Source of the DNA: Isoetes taiwanensis
Taxonomy: Eukaryota > Streptophyta > Lycopodiopsida > Isoetales > Isoetaceae
NCBI GenBank assembly: GCA_021234155.1
Contig: JAJEKV010000140.1
Coordinates: 1,397,407 to 1,461,406 of the forward strand
DNA length: 64,000 bases
Reading direction: 5' to 3'
Under the pieces are notes generated by a model. The model did not search any database. It was not told where the DNA came from and saw nothing but the letters and a program-made list of their open reading frames with translations. The translations under genes were made by a program, and so were the position numbers. Of this stretch, positions 1 to 9,439 are shown in pieces (position 1 is the stretch's first letter; each line of letters starts with the position of its first letter).

Positions 1-411
1 TAACTTGCAATACAAATGAGCCTTACTTGGATACCATCCCTGTTTTAGCTGCACCATTCTGTAGAACTCATTGGAGCTTGTTGGGCAATTAACCATCATC
101 CAATTAAATTGGGATTATGTCAACTCCAAAATCACGCCAACCTGCTATTGTCTTCTAGGGGGTTTTTGTTTTTTTTAATCTTTTTTTTTGGACTTCAAAA
201 ATAACATAAGGTTGCGATTCACATGTGACTTTTCATATAAAAATGAAGAGCAAGTTGCTAACATAGATGAGACCAGAATTGCTTGCTCGATAGATGATAA
301 TATTAGGTTTGATAATAACAGATTGCATTATTTGCGAGGCAATTCCAGACTCGAAATTATCGATACATGGCACAAATATCATACAAAAATATCATATATT
401 CCAATAAAACA
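1..411. other. No gene recognised
   Basis: This stretch is AT-rich with short T runs. One short open frame is present, but it has no recognisable domain and unremarkable codon use. I see nothing supportable here apart from its position downstream, in the minus-strand sense, of the phosphatase-like pseudogene. Confidence 0.5.
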
Positions 412-1047
412 TTAAGGGATCAATCCATGTTTTTCCACGTATTTAACAAGGTCTGGTTCCATGTCAGCCGTTCTATCCAGTTCTGGGTACGAATCTAACA
501 CTTCACCCACCGTCATCCCCATAGCCAAATTATGCATAATAGACACAAACTTCACCAGAAAATCATCTGTCGCAAAGTTTTTTGGATCGTAAGATGGTGG
601 ATTCAGGGCCTGTGTTTGATTGTAGAAGCATTTGAGAGCATCATCATCCACTATGATTATATCATCCTTATTCTCGATACCAAGTTCGTCCATCATGTTA
701 CTCAAGTGTTTGATGAAGATAGGCTTGCCTGTTCGATCCTTGGGATTAGTGAACTTCACACATTTGTTCTGATCCCAAAAGGTCAACCAATGTCTACGCA
801 TTTCCCCCAGTGCCTCCAAAGTATCCTTGATGTTCCTTAGTTCCATGGATGACCAAATACCAACTCGAAATAACCTGAATGCCTCATCTAGCATCTCCTT
901 CAAGTGCTACGCGGATAGATCCACTTGGTGTTTGATTCTCGGGGTGTCGATGAAACCGATCTCTAGCCACTTTATTTTTCGGAAAAGTCTTGCAAAGGAC
1001 TCCGTTTAGGTCGAACACCACAACCTTCTTAGAAACGCAATGGAAGC
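412..1047 (-). pseudogene. FCP1/NIF-type HAD phosphatase, broken copy
   Basis: The minus strand encodes an FCP1-like (NIF domain, HAD fold) protein phosphatase; relatives dephosphorylate proteins such as the RNA polymerase II C-terminal domain. HAD motif I is visible as VVVFDLNGVLC (about 1030-990), followed by GIWSSM (about 855), FWDQNKC and the acidic motif IIVDDDALKC (about 645). The frame carrying motif I runs out after about 50 codons. The rest lies one frame over and also meets a TAG near 912, so at least one frameshift near 985 and one stop separate the halves. A 3' splice site (ttcag) just upstream of the motif I exon at about 1047 suggests earlier exons. It lies downstream of the methyltransferase-like remains on the same strand. 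The family call is firm; a working product is unlikely unless the breaks are sequencing errors. Confidence 0.75.
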
Positions 1048-1354
1048 TGAAACATCAAACATGTATCCGGTCAGCAAGATACGATAACACAAACAATACA
1101 AACGCGTTAAGCGTGATTTGAAATAGTCATAACCAAATCGCGCTCGGCGTGATTTAGTTTGACAACGAAAAATAATCAAAGCACGCCTGGCGCGATTTAA
1201 TTCAAAGGTAATACAAAGTAAATCACGCGTGGCGCGATTTCGTGGGCAAGGCCATACCTATCATCTTCAGTTTCACTGCCGTCATCGGCGTCATTCTCCC
1301 CTTCGCCACCCTTAATCTTCGTCTTCTTACATTTGTTAGAATTGTTATTTTCTA
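1048..1354. other. Spacer or intron with CACGCC-type palindrome variants
   Basis: No coding signal is seen. The stretch contains four variants of the palindrome found throughout 1-9 kb, near 1110, 1138-1150, 1183-1195 (cacgcctggcgc) and 1226-1238 (cacgcgtggcgc), each next to a short AT-rich context such as gatttaattc. They look like diverged members of the array at 3349-3650. Confidence 0.55.
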
Positions 1355-3380
1355 TTAGTTCATTGCGTCCTTCACAACCGACATTATTTTTACTATTGAT
1401 TTGGCAAACTGTGAATCACTAGAGCCTTGGTTGCCTTCATTTTCGGTTTCCCTGTCAATTATTTCATTGTTAACCTGTGAATCTACTCTATTGTTGCTTG
1501 CATCACGCGCAATGTGGGCAAGGATATTCCCTAAGTTCGCCGCCATCGCGGTACTTTGAGCAGCCGGTTTAGCGGCTATTTGTTCATTATTGCTTTCCTT
1601 ATCAGTTTGTAGATTACTAGTTCCCTCACGGAAGCAACGTCCACTTTCGAATTGGACAAGTCTACATTGCTGATGATTTCGGGTTGCCATAAGGGCCTTT
1701 AGGAGATTTGGCAAGCACATGCATGAGGAATGGTTCAAGAAAGTCTTTGGCACTGCCCATCACTCACAAAGCGGTGACATCTTCTTGCACCCATAAGAGC
1801 CTCTCGGGCAATATAACCTCAACATGAAGCTCCAAGCAGGTTGTATCAATTGGAGCAAATGCCTCGACGAGGTAAGCGACCATAGGCGGGGAAATCCATT
1901 TTTATTTAAGGGGCCCTTCTCCTTAGTTTGTAGCTCGTGCCTTGATTTCCCCATTTAGGAGGGGGTCCCGATCCTCATCCTCTCTCGACTCATCCTGATT
2001 ACACCGATCCCGATCCATATGAAAGAATATAGTTCTTAAGTCGGATCATCTAGAAGAAAAACATTCCCATGCACCGCTATTGTCACCCTTGGTCTTAGCA
2101 ATATCATATTCCTCGTCGGCGACATGGATATCATAATAAAGATCACATGTGCCATCTTTAGTTCGTTCGCGACTCATTATCTTTAACATCATATATTAGG
2201 CATCCCTCCCTAATAACTTTGACGCACTCGGATCATGAGCGTGGATAGTGCATCTTGAATGTGACTCACGAAAAAAGGACAAACGATGACAATAGTGAAG
2301 GACCTCTCGGTTGTCAATCCTATATACGGTGGTAAAGAAGGCTGCTTTGTAGTCCTTACAGTTCATGCCCATATCTCCTCTCCCACCTATTTGTCCAACA
2401 CAAAGAGTGATATATTTTTAAGGCAATCGGTTGATTCGGCAAGAGACCTTTGTACCCAATGGAGACTGAATCTTTGGACGGCGTCGTCTTCTCCACTAAT
2501 CTCTTCTTCACAAGGGCCACTTTTCTTCTCAACTCGGCCAAGTACCTTAGGGGTAGAGTCTCCTTATGTTTTGTATTTTTAGCCTTCCAATTCTTTAGGA
2601 AGTCCTTTGACCAGAATACAAACTTCTTGGCGTCATCATTCTTGACCTTGTATTTGTCCAAACAATCCAATTTCGGATAATGCCACATCCCCCGATAGCC
2701 TTTGTAACTTCGGCTCCTGGCCCGACTTCATTATGCGTACATCTTTCACATGGCTGCAGCACTCAAGGAAGGACATCCTATCCTTAGTGAAAGCACTCTT
2801 CTTGTATAAGACTTCCTTCTTTAAGCTTTAGCGGTCTAAAACCCAAATGGTCTCGGTGATGTCGTCTAGCCCCGAGTCTTTCTCATCTCTGTCACATTCA
2901 AGTCAAAGATGCTTACATCAGCGGGGAGGCACCCTACCCATAGTATCCGGCGGCTTCCTTTGTGCATAAAGCGTCCCTGAATTCATTCCACTTTTGCCAT
3001 CTTGCATCCTTACAAAACACAATCTTATACGAGTCATTTGGGCTGACACGCTAGATGAGCTTTTAGAAGGATCACGCAATGTCATCACCACCTTTTTCTT
3101 TGATTTTCTTGCGGTTTTCTTCTTCTCACGTATAATTGTGCTGCGACGAGTCCGCTCAGCGGCTTGAAAGCCTCGGACTTTGACCCATACATGCGGTGGG
3201 TAATGGGCAGCCATATTCCACCCATTGTTGTTGCGGGCGTGGGCGCGGTTGCTCCGCGTATGGACTGCTAAAAGTACAGGCATTGAATCAGTATCAGAGA
3301 CAAGAAACATGTCGGGCGCGATTTCAATAGAAAAGATCAACCTCAAAGCACGCCTGGCGTGAAATGAATTAAATACCAAT
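1355..3380 (-). pseudogene. Decayed C-terminal half of a ParB/methyltransferase-type gene (locus A)
   Basis: Several minus-strand frames read like one degenerate gene. They include the segment NNNGWNMAAHYPPHVWVKV (about 3230-3175), a basic linker, YKIVFCKDARWQKW (about 3030-2990, in another frame), GMWHYPKLDCLDKYKV (about 2690), and near the end EPFLMHVLAKSPKG followed directly by LMATRNHQQC (about 1730-1650). The last two pieces resemble what flanks the SAM-binding motif I of DNA amino-methyltransferases; motif I itself seems deleted between them. Reading frame changes at least five times. It follows the ParB-like exon at 3685-4834 on the same strand, the same order as the clearer gene at 51-54 kb. 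The methyltransferase assignment rests mainly on that parallel and is tentative. The basic K/R-rich stretch near 3100 could be a nuclear localisation signal. Confidence 0.45.
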
Positions 3381-3650
3381 GCAATTCACGCCAGGCGTGC
3401 TTTCGAATCGGTTGAATTCACGCCAGGCGTGCTTTCGAATTGGTTGAATTCATGCCTGGCGTGATTTCAATTGAATTGAAATCACGCCAGGCGTGCTTTC
3501 AAATCAAATCAATTCACGCCAGACGTGAAATGTTAAAGCACGTCTGGCGTGAATTGATTTGATTTGAAAGCACGCCTGGCGTGATTTGGTTTCATTACAG
3601 GAAATCACGCCAGGCGTGAATTGGTTTCATTTGAATAAACGCCTGGCGTG
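3349..3650. repeat. Array of ten 13-bp palindromes at ~32-bp spacing
   Basis: Ten copies of CACGCCWGGCGTG (or one-base variants) start at 3349, 3387, 3419, 3451, 3483, 3515, 3539, 3571, 3606 and 3638. The steps are 38, 32, 32, 32, 32, 24, 32, 35 and 32 bp. Spacers are AT-rich and related to each other (for example ctttcgaatcggttgaatt). The array lies in the presumed intron downstream of the ParB-like exon. Further single copies are scattered from 1.1 to 9.1 kb. Confidence 0.9.
3482..3584. repeat. Perfect hairpin with 46-bp arms inside the palindrome array
   Basis: Positions 3482-3527 and 3539-3584 are exact reverse complements of each other, separated by an 11-nt AT-rich loop. Each arm contains two of the 13-bp palindromes. 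An RNA through here would fold into a long perfect stem. Confidence 0.9.
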
Positions 3651-3684
3651 AATATTAAAGTGCTAACATCCTAATGCAGTCAAT

Positions 3685-4834
3685 TACCTTTTGTATAGAA
3701 ATGTCTTCCCCATTTCATTCAAAGTTGCACTAATCTCAGCCAAATCTGCAGGTGAAGTATTGGCATCCAAGAGACGACATCTCCTATACGCATAGTGATT
3801 GTAGAACGCATTTTGGCCTGTTTGTTCTGCCTGCCTGATGAGGGCCTTTTGTGCCTCAACAGAATGCTGCCCGTCGATGATGACGAATTTAATGTTTTCA
3901 TTTGACATTAACTCCTCGAAGTTCGTCCACACAGCAGGCTTGTTCAAGATCATATCCCAAGGTAACACATCCGCTGGCATAGGCATTTGACCTGGATTAC
4001 TAATCATGCTCTGAACAATCTCCATGGCATGTGCTGGATCATATCTTCTGCTAACATAAATGGAGCTTGGTGAACGGATGAGGGACTTCACATGGATCGC
4101 AAAACTTTCCTTAAGACCCAATGGATAATGGTCAGAGTATTTATTCAGCTTGTTCATGGCCTCTAGCTGCGCCACCCTGTCCTGTTCATTCTCAAAAACA
4201 GAAGCCTCCATGCCTTCGACAACTGCAGGTTGAACATTCTTCCCTAGATCTAGGACCCTCTTAGAAGCTTTCAAGTCAGCTAATTCCCTAGCTTGCTGCA
4301 AATAGTGACTTGGTGTCGGTTTAGTGAACATGCCTCTACGCACAGCTGTAACCCCTTGGCAAATAGATATTGGCGTAACTGCTACATTGGTTGGCCAACC
4401 ATACTTAAAACATGTCGCAGCACCATTCACATCTGTCTTCATGAATGTATCCTTGTATGCAGTAGCTCTACAGTGAGTAAGTCTGAGCAGATCTTTCTTC
4501 TGCTTCTGTATAATCTCCAAGAGCAATTTGCAGTTGGTGTCATCTTCTTCCTCACAAGAGATTAGGATCCCTTGTTTGGTCATCTTGTCTGCTTCCTTTT
4601 TCCTCGAGAAGAGAGTTAAGTCGAGCTTGCCATTTGTCTTGGCAAGGTCAACGTACCACTCGGCACCCTCGTCCATTTCCTCTTCAGGGCAGGCAGGGTT
4701 AGTGGTTGCTATAAGAATCGGCCCTTCATCATCTAAGGTGAGATCATATGGTACTGCATCTGGGTCGTCTGCCCTTGCTTTCTTGGCAGGATTAGAACCC
4801 GAATTATTAGGGGTTTTCTTCCTCTTGGGCACTG
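3685..4834 (-). CDS. ParB-like (DGQHS) domain exon of an unrecognised plant protein
   Basis: This is an uninterrupted minus-strand coding exon of about 380 codons. It begins after a good 3' splice site (cttcttttgcag) at about 4835 and ends at the donor AAAAG/gtaattg near 3685. Early residues carry a bipartite basic signal (PKRKKT...PAKKARA), suggesting a nuclear protein. An acidic segment and a long helical region follow, and near the end lies FVIIDGQHSVEAQKAL (3900-3850). That motif resembles the DG(N/Q)HR core of ParB/sulfiredoxin-type nuclease domains, with serine in place of arginine. The gene at 51 kb carries DGNHR in the same part of the protein. No function can be assigned; a role in DNA binding or cleavage is inference. 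It is the best preserved exon in the first 10 kb. Confidence 0.7.
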
Positions 4835-4879
4835 CAAAAGAAGATGAACATTTTTTAGAGTACTTTTCAGAACAAGAGA

Positions 4880-4935
4880 TCACGCTTGGCGTGCATTTAA
4901 ACCTAAATTAGTACAATTCACGCTTGGCGTATTGG
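4880..4935. repeat. Two dispersed palindromes of the CACGCC family
   Basis: cacgcttggcgtg lies at about 4881-4893 and cacgcttggcgta at about 4920-4932. Both sit just upstream of the ParB-like exon, in its presumed intron, 39 bp apart, with an AT-rich spacer like those of the main array. Confidence 0.75.
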
Positions 4936-5319
4936 TAGCTCCTATTCTTGACCATGCTATGCGTGATTTTGAAACTAAATTAGTTTGCATCCACATTGCT
5001 ATCTCCATACCCTTTATGAATCCATATTTCACACTATTTAACCTCATTGAACATTGCTATCTCCAACTGTCTAACACCGCTATATTCTATATATAAAACA
5101 GAGCAAAATTATGTTCTACAAAACGGACAATCAGAGCATTAACTGATGGTAATACTTAAAATTCATGCAAAGCATAATAACTCAAACTCATGCAAAGCAT
5201 ATTAACTGAAGGCAAGGAAATATCTCAAATTCATGCAAACATAATACTCTCCACACAGTGTGTATTCTGTGGCAAATTAAATACCTTGAATAGGGTTACG
5301 TGTATTACGTGTATTCGAT

Positions 5320-5417
5320 CAACGTCCTCTGAAACTTGAGAAGAGCGGGTTTAGAGATTCCTCTTCCACCGCTTCCCTGCCCCGTCGCCCTCGACCTCGA
5401 TTCGTTTTAGAAGACAT
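5320..5417 (-). CDS. Candidate first exon upstream of the ParB-like exon
   Basis: The minus strand from an ATG at 5417 reads MSSKTNRGRGRRGREAV and continues through an acidic patch for about 32 codons to a TGA. A possible splice donor (CAAG/gtattt) follows at about 5285. The basic RGR-rich start resembles the RGR-containing N-terminus of the related gene at 51 kb. It is short, so this is only a proposal for the missing 5' end of locus A. Confidence 0.3.
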
Positions 5418-5639
5418 CTCGAGTCGCCTAGTAGCAGTCGGAAGGTCGCCGGATCTGGCTTCATTTGCTTTCGAAGAAATAGCTTTTTTCTACATGCGAG
5501 AAATAGCGTTTTCTCACACCTGACGAGAGAAATTTGAATTTCAAGAAAACACAAAATGCAGTTTCGAAATATTCTTGACACATACAAATAATAATGACGA
5601 AGACCCGTCCGCCGACTTCTTTCATTAAGTTTTTAAAAA

Positions 5640-6227
5640 CCAATCTACCCCGCCAAATTTATCCCGCCTAAACGTAGTTAACCTAATCTTTCTTCTAATT
5701 CGAATTTTTCCCGACCGCCAGAGTTTCCATAGCGCCTGTGATTTCGAGAACTCAAATCAGGTTCTCAAGAATGGCTACAGAATTCTGGTACTCATCTCAT
5801 TCCTATAGCTTGAACATTAATTTCCAATAGTAGGTATCTATCTCAATAGCAATTTTTTGCAGTGTCGAAGATGAATGTTTCATGTTAACTACAAATCAGA
5901 AAAGGAAAGTAGGATTATGCAAGATCGACTCCATCGATCCATCAGAATGCTGTCATGGAATTAAAATTTCGGGGATAAGTATGTCCGAAGTTACGTTGAT
6001 TAATCTTTGCGCTATGGATGAAGCTTTATCATGAGACACCGGTGGGGATACGGTTGGAGAAAGTGTTGGAACATTTGTTGCATGGCCAAGAAACCGCTTA
6101 AAAAAGGTATGTAACATGTATTACATTGTAGAAATATAGAAGTAGACAAAATTTGTTGTATTCATTGGAAAAAGATTAGAATTGTATATAATCACGGATA
6201 AACCTGGATAAACCGGACAAAATCGGA
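5640..6227. other. Non-coding stretch
   Basis: AT-rich sequence without a supportable gene. I see no repeat boundary, RNA gene or conserved exon here. Confidence 0.4.
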
Positions 6228-6839
6228 CTATTGTTTCAAGCCCGGTCTCTTGAGTATTTGGGCTATCGATCTCCCATTTCCATTGCGGGGCATAGTGAAT
6301 TCTTCGGTAAAACCCGGCCAAAAACACGGGGCTCTAGCTCCACCACCCCCCTTTGCTCCACCTCCACCTCCTGCTCCTCCTCCTGCTCCATTGGTTGAAC
6401 CTCCAATGCATCGTATAGCGCTGCGGTAGTGGTTCCATTGGTTGAGCCATCTCCATTGCATCATTATACACTTTGTGGTAGTGGTTCGTGTTGGGGCATC
6501 CGGGCATAGAGGCTAACCACTAAAAACGCGGCTCCTCATTTTGAATCTCGGTGGCCGGATGCGAGATTCACTCTCGATCAATGCATGTCTTGCATTCTGA
6601 AGTGATTAGATAAGAGGGCCAGCCTCCGATGCGATTGCAAGGGCCCCGAGCCCGGATCTATCATTGCCTGCGCTCACGCCATCATCATTACTTGATCCAA
6701 GTACTCCGGGGGTTGCAAGACCTGGTGCTCCATTAGGACTGGTGCTCGTGCGGTTCAGCCAATTTGGAGATTGGAGCCAAAGCTGGAGGCTGAGCGTGTG
6801 ATTGCTGGCCCAAATGTAATTCCAATGCATCTTCGTCAC
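6228..6839 (-). other. Glycine/alanine-rich open frames, doubtful coding
   Basis: Two minus-strand open frames (6228-6464 and 6606-6839) have low-complexity character: a run of GGG/GAG triplets gives a Gly/Ala-rich stretch at about 6340-6400, and the second is rich in Ser, Gly and Asn. The plus strand is a pyrimidine-rich CCT/CTC repeat. No domain is recognised. These may be exon remains or chance open frames in compositionally biased DNA. Confidence 0.2.
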
Positions 6840-6899
6840 CAGCAGGGTGATTAATGTAACTTGGCATCTATCAATAGGAAGTGGCTTGAGTATCGTGAT

Positions 6900-7235
6900 T
6901 CCACCTGGCGTGTTATATTTATTTATTTATAAACTTAGAAACTAAGAGACACGCCCGACGTGTTTAGCGTAAAAGTTGAAAGTAGGGATAAAATTGTTTG
7001 CACGCTCAGCGTGTAAACTGCTATATAGGAAAAACTATACTGCTCGGCGAGGAATTGATCGAGAGAGGAGAAAAAAAAAGATAAAGGATAGATAATTAAA
7101 TAGATAAAGGCGGGGCAATTTTATCTATTTTACTTATCTATCCTTTATCTTTTTTTCTCCTCTCTCGGGACCACCGCACGAGCTGTATTCATGTTGAAGG
7201 CTAAGGTTAGCATAAAACACGCTTGGCGTGTTTTA
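6900..7235. repeat. Four more CACGCC-family palindromes
   Basis: Copies lie near 6903 (cacctggcgtg), 6950 (cacgcccgacgtg), 7000 (cacgctcagcgtg) and 7219 (cacgcttggcgtg). They keep the outer CACG/CGTG arms while the central bases vary. No coding sequence is seen around them. Confidence 0.7.
7060..7167. repeat. Fold-back hairpin, ~35-bp arms
   Basis: 7060-7094 (cgagagaggag, A run, gataaaggatagataa) pairs with 7134-7167 on the opposite strand with little mismatch. An inner pair (aaatagataaa with tttatctattt) extends the stem towards a short GC-rich loop (gcggggc). It may be a small fold-back MITE; no target duplication was identified. Confidence 0.75.
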
Positions 7236-7337
7236 AATATTATCTTTCAGATTTTTCTAATGCTTGCTACTACACTTATTCATAATAGAAACTTGCATGC
7301 AATAGCATGATTAATTCAGGAAGAGAAACTCAAGAAT

Positions 7338-7421
7338 TTACTCGAAACAAAAAGAAGCAGATGAAGTTTATAAAAAACTATTCTGGTTTTCATAAACATC
7401 ATCTGCTTCCTCTGCCTCGAG
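7338..7421. ncRNA. Small miRNA-like hairpin, candidate only
   Basis: The arm gaagcagatgaagtttat (about 7352-7369) pairs with ataaacatcatctgcttc (about 7392-7409) with one bulge and a ~22-nt loop. Flanking CTCGA and TCGAG lengthen the pairing. The length and near-perfect ~20-bp duplex suit a plant microRNA or siRNA precursor, but a tiny inverted-repeat transposon would look the same. Confidence 0.25.
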
Positions 7422-7739
7422 CAAATGCAAAAGCTTGTCATCTTGGATTAAACCTCCATTGAGATGCAACTTAAAACTAAATGAAAACTAACCTTGAGTT
7501 CTGAGGCTGGAAGGATTCGAAGAACGGAGGACTATGCTTGTGGTTTTAATTAGAGGCTTTTCGATTCATGAGACCTTAGTCCTCACTCTGAGATCTTTTT
7601 GAGAACTAAAAGGCGAGTCTTTTAGTAAGTTAGGAATTGCCGAAACCAAACATCTAACATTCTTTGGATATAAATCTACTCACCAAGATTTCGGGAGGGC
7701 GGATCCAAACACGCCAGGCATAGCCAACCGCAAATCATT

Positions 7740-7900
7740 ATGAAGGAAGGAAGAAAATGTAGGAACTTTGAGGCGTAAAATGGATTTATATAGGCATAAT
7801 TAGAAATAAGTTAGCGTGAATAATTGATTGCTTGAATTAACACGCACGGCATACGGTCTTCCTTGGACATGACATGTATATGGTATATATGGAGAATATT
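7740..7900. repeat. Direct repeat, copy 1 (pairs with 8960-9110)
   Basis: The segment with atttatataggcataattagaaat and ttagcgtgaataattgattg, followed by a cacgcacggcata palindrome, closely matches 8995-9085. It looks like a segmental duplication of about 100-150 bp. A third palindrome (cacgccaggcata) lies just before it at about 7709. Confidence 0.65.
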
Positions 7901-8603
7901 GCATTTCATGCAATAAATTCTCTGACATTTTATTCCATTTATTGCATTGAAAAAATAGAATTTAGAAATTTTATATAGGCTAACTTAAAAAATGATTTTA
8001 AAGGCAAAGTTATCAAGGCTAAAAATGACTTGTAAGGTTGGGGAATTGTTTTAGGTCGTATAGGAAAATTTCCTATGGTTCTTGTGATGCATCGAGAGAT
8101 TTCTCATGTGGTTGATTTATAGTGTTCAGAGACTTTGTTGAGACAAAATTTTGAGATACAAAATTTTAGAGAGACAAAATTTGTAGAGACAAAATTTTAG
8201 AGAAAACGACTTGGAGCCAAAATAATTGGAGAATCTGAGTTTGATTTTATTCAAAAAATTTTATGTCTGAAAAACTATTTGAAGAAAACTGTTTTGAAGA
8301 CAAAGTTTATGAAGAAAACTGTTTGATTTCATTAAAAACAGTTGTATGTACAGATGCCGAAGGCTTGGAAGCGATTGTCCGAAGGCTTTTCACACAATTC
8401 TGAGAAAAAAAATGCGGGGCGTGTCCAAAACTTCTGTAAGAATGGAAACAAAAATGGGCCTTGGGATCGCATCACTCTTCTTCCACGCCTGCGCAACAAA
8501 GAAGAAAGAAAGGTGTTAGAAAAGAAAGAAAGGTGCAAAAAAAAAAAAAAAAGAAATCACATGCAAACCTGGTTCATCTCTCAACCACTCCAAAACTGGT
8601 CCG

Positions 8604-8770
8604 GTGGTGTGGACCCTCCTCCTCCTCCTCCTCCCTCCTCCTCCTCCTCCTCCTCCAGAGATTTCATTCTCTGTTTTGTGGTCAAGCCAACCCCGGCGGA
8701 GGCGGTCATGTGCTCTTGGGAGGACATCTCCTCCTCTTCCTCCAACTCCTCCTCTTCCTCCTCTTGAATC
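8604..8770. repeat. (CCT)n microsatellite tracts
   Basis: Two pyrimidine-strand trinucleotide tracts at about 8611-8657 and 8733-8765 create long open frames in several phases on both strands (poly-Ser, poly-Pro, poly-Leu or poly-Gly). These frames follow from the repeat and are not evidence of genes. Confidence 0.85.
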
Positions 8771-8963
8771 AGGAGGAATCGAGGAGGAGCTCAACTCCCT
8801 CCTCTTCCATGTCGAAATCGAGAATCATCCTCCTGGACCGGAATCGGAGGAGAATTGGGGAAAGAAAATCTATGGGGGAAGAGAGGGGTTCTTCAACCCG
8901 ACGTCTCTTTGACGAGACCTTGGGTTCTTCATGAAGTTCGAGCGCTGAGGCTGAACGCTTCAT
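8769..8963 (-). CDS. Small basic/acidic ORF of unknown function
   Basis: A minus-strand ORF of 64 codons starts at an ATG at 8963 and reads MKRSASALELHEEPKVSSKR, then RRRVEEPLSSPIDFL and an acidic C-terminus, to a TGA at 8769. The SSKRRRVEE segment resembles a nuclear localisation signal. It could be the first exon of a larger gene continuing into the CCT-repeat region, or a short independent ORF. No family is recognised. Confidence 0.35.
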   Translation of the reverse strand: MKRSASALELHEEPKVSSKRRRVEEPLSSPIDFLSPILLRFRSRRMILDFDMEEEGVELLLDSS

Positions 8964-9110
8964 GGCGGGCAGAAAAAAAAATTGGGACAGAATGGAGGTC
9001 TTGAGAGCGTGAACTAGATTTATATAGGGTTAATTAGAAATTAGCGTGAATAATTTATTGCCTCAAATAACACGCCAGGCGTACGAAATTCCCGCCAGCT
9101 ATATTATCTA
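8960..9110. repeat. Direct repeat, copy 2 (pairs with 7740-7900)
   Basis: It contains atttatatagggttaattagaaat, tagcgtgaataatttattg and a cacgccaggcgta palindrome, in the same order as copy 1. This is the last member of the palindrome family I find; none is seen to the right of 9.1 kb. Confidence 0.65.
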
Positions 9111-9439
9111 GGGTATATTATTATGGATAATAAATTCTCACGTCTATTAGTTATATGTCTTTTCGTAATCATATATCCAAATTTTCGATAATTAATTCTG
9201 GATATATTTATATAAATGTCATTTCCTTGTTGTTGCCACGAAAATTCTTGTTTTAAATGATTTCGTTTACGCCCATTGTTATTATTATATTAAACCTATT
9301 TCCAAGGAATTTCTTGCTTTTAAAAAATTTTGATTTACCTCTACATATTCCATAAAAATACGTATTTTTTTTTTATCTTATGGTGTAATAATTTTTTCCT
9401 ACTCATTGACTAAAAAGGGTGCAATTTGCCTAGGTCAAT

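Noticed and set aside
3349-3650. CRISPR array.
   Set aside because: The regular step and palindromic repeats look similar, but spacers are related to each other, repeats are only 13 bp, there are no cas genes, and the sequence is plant nuclear DNA.
8342-8934. Overlapping long ORFs around the (CCT)n tracts.
   Set aside because: Open frames occur in several phases because of the trinucleotide repeat; the proteins are homopolymer runs without domains.
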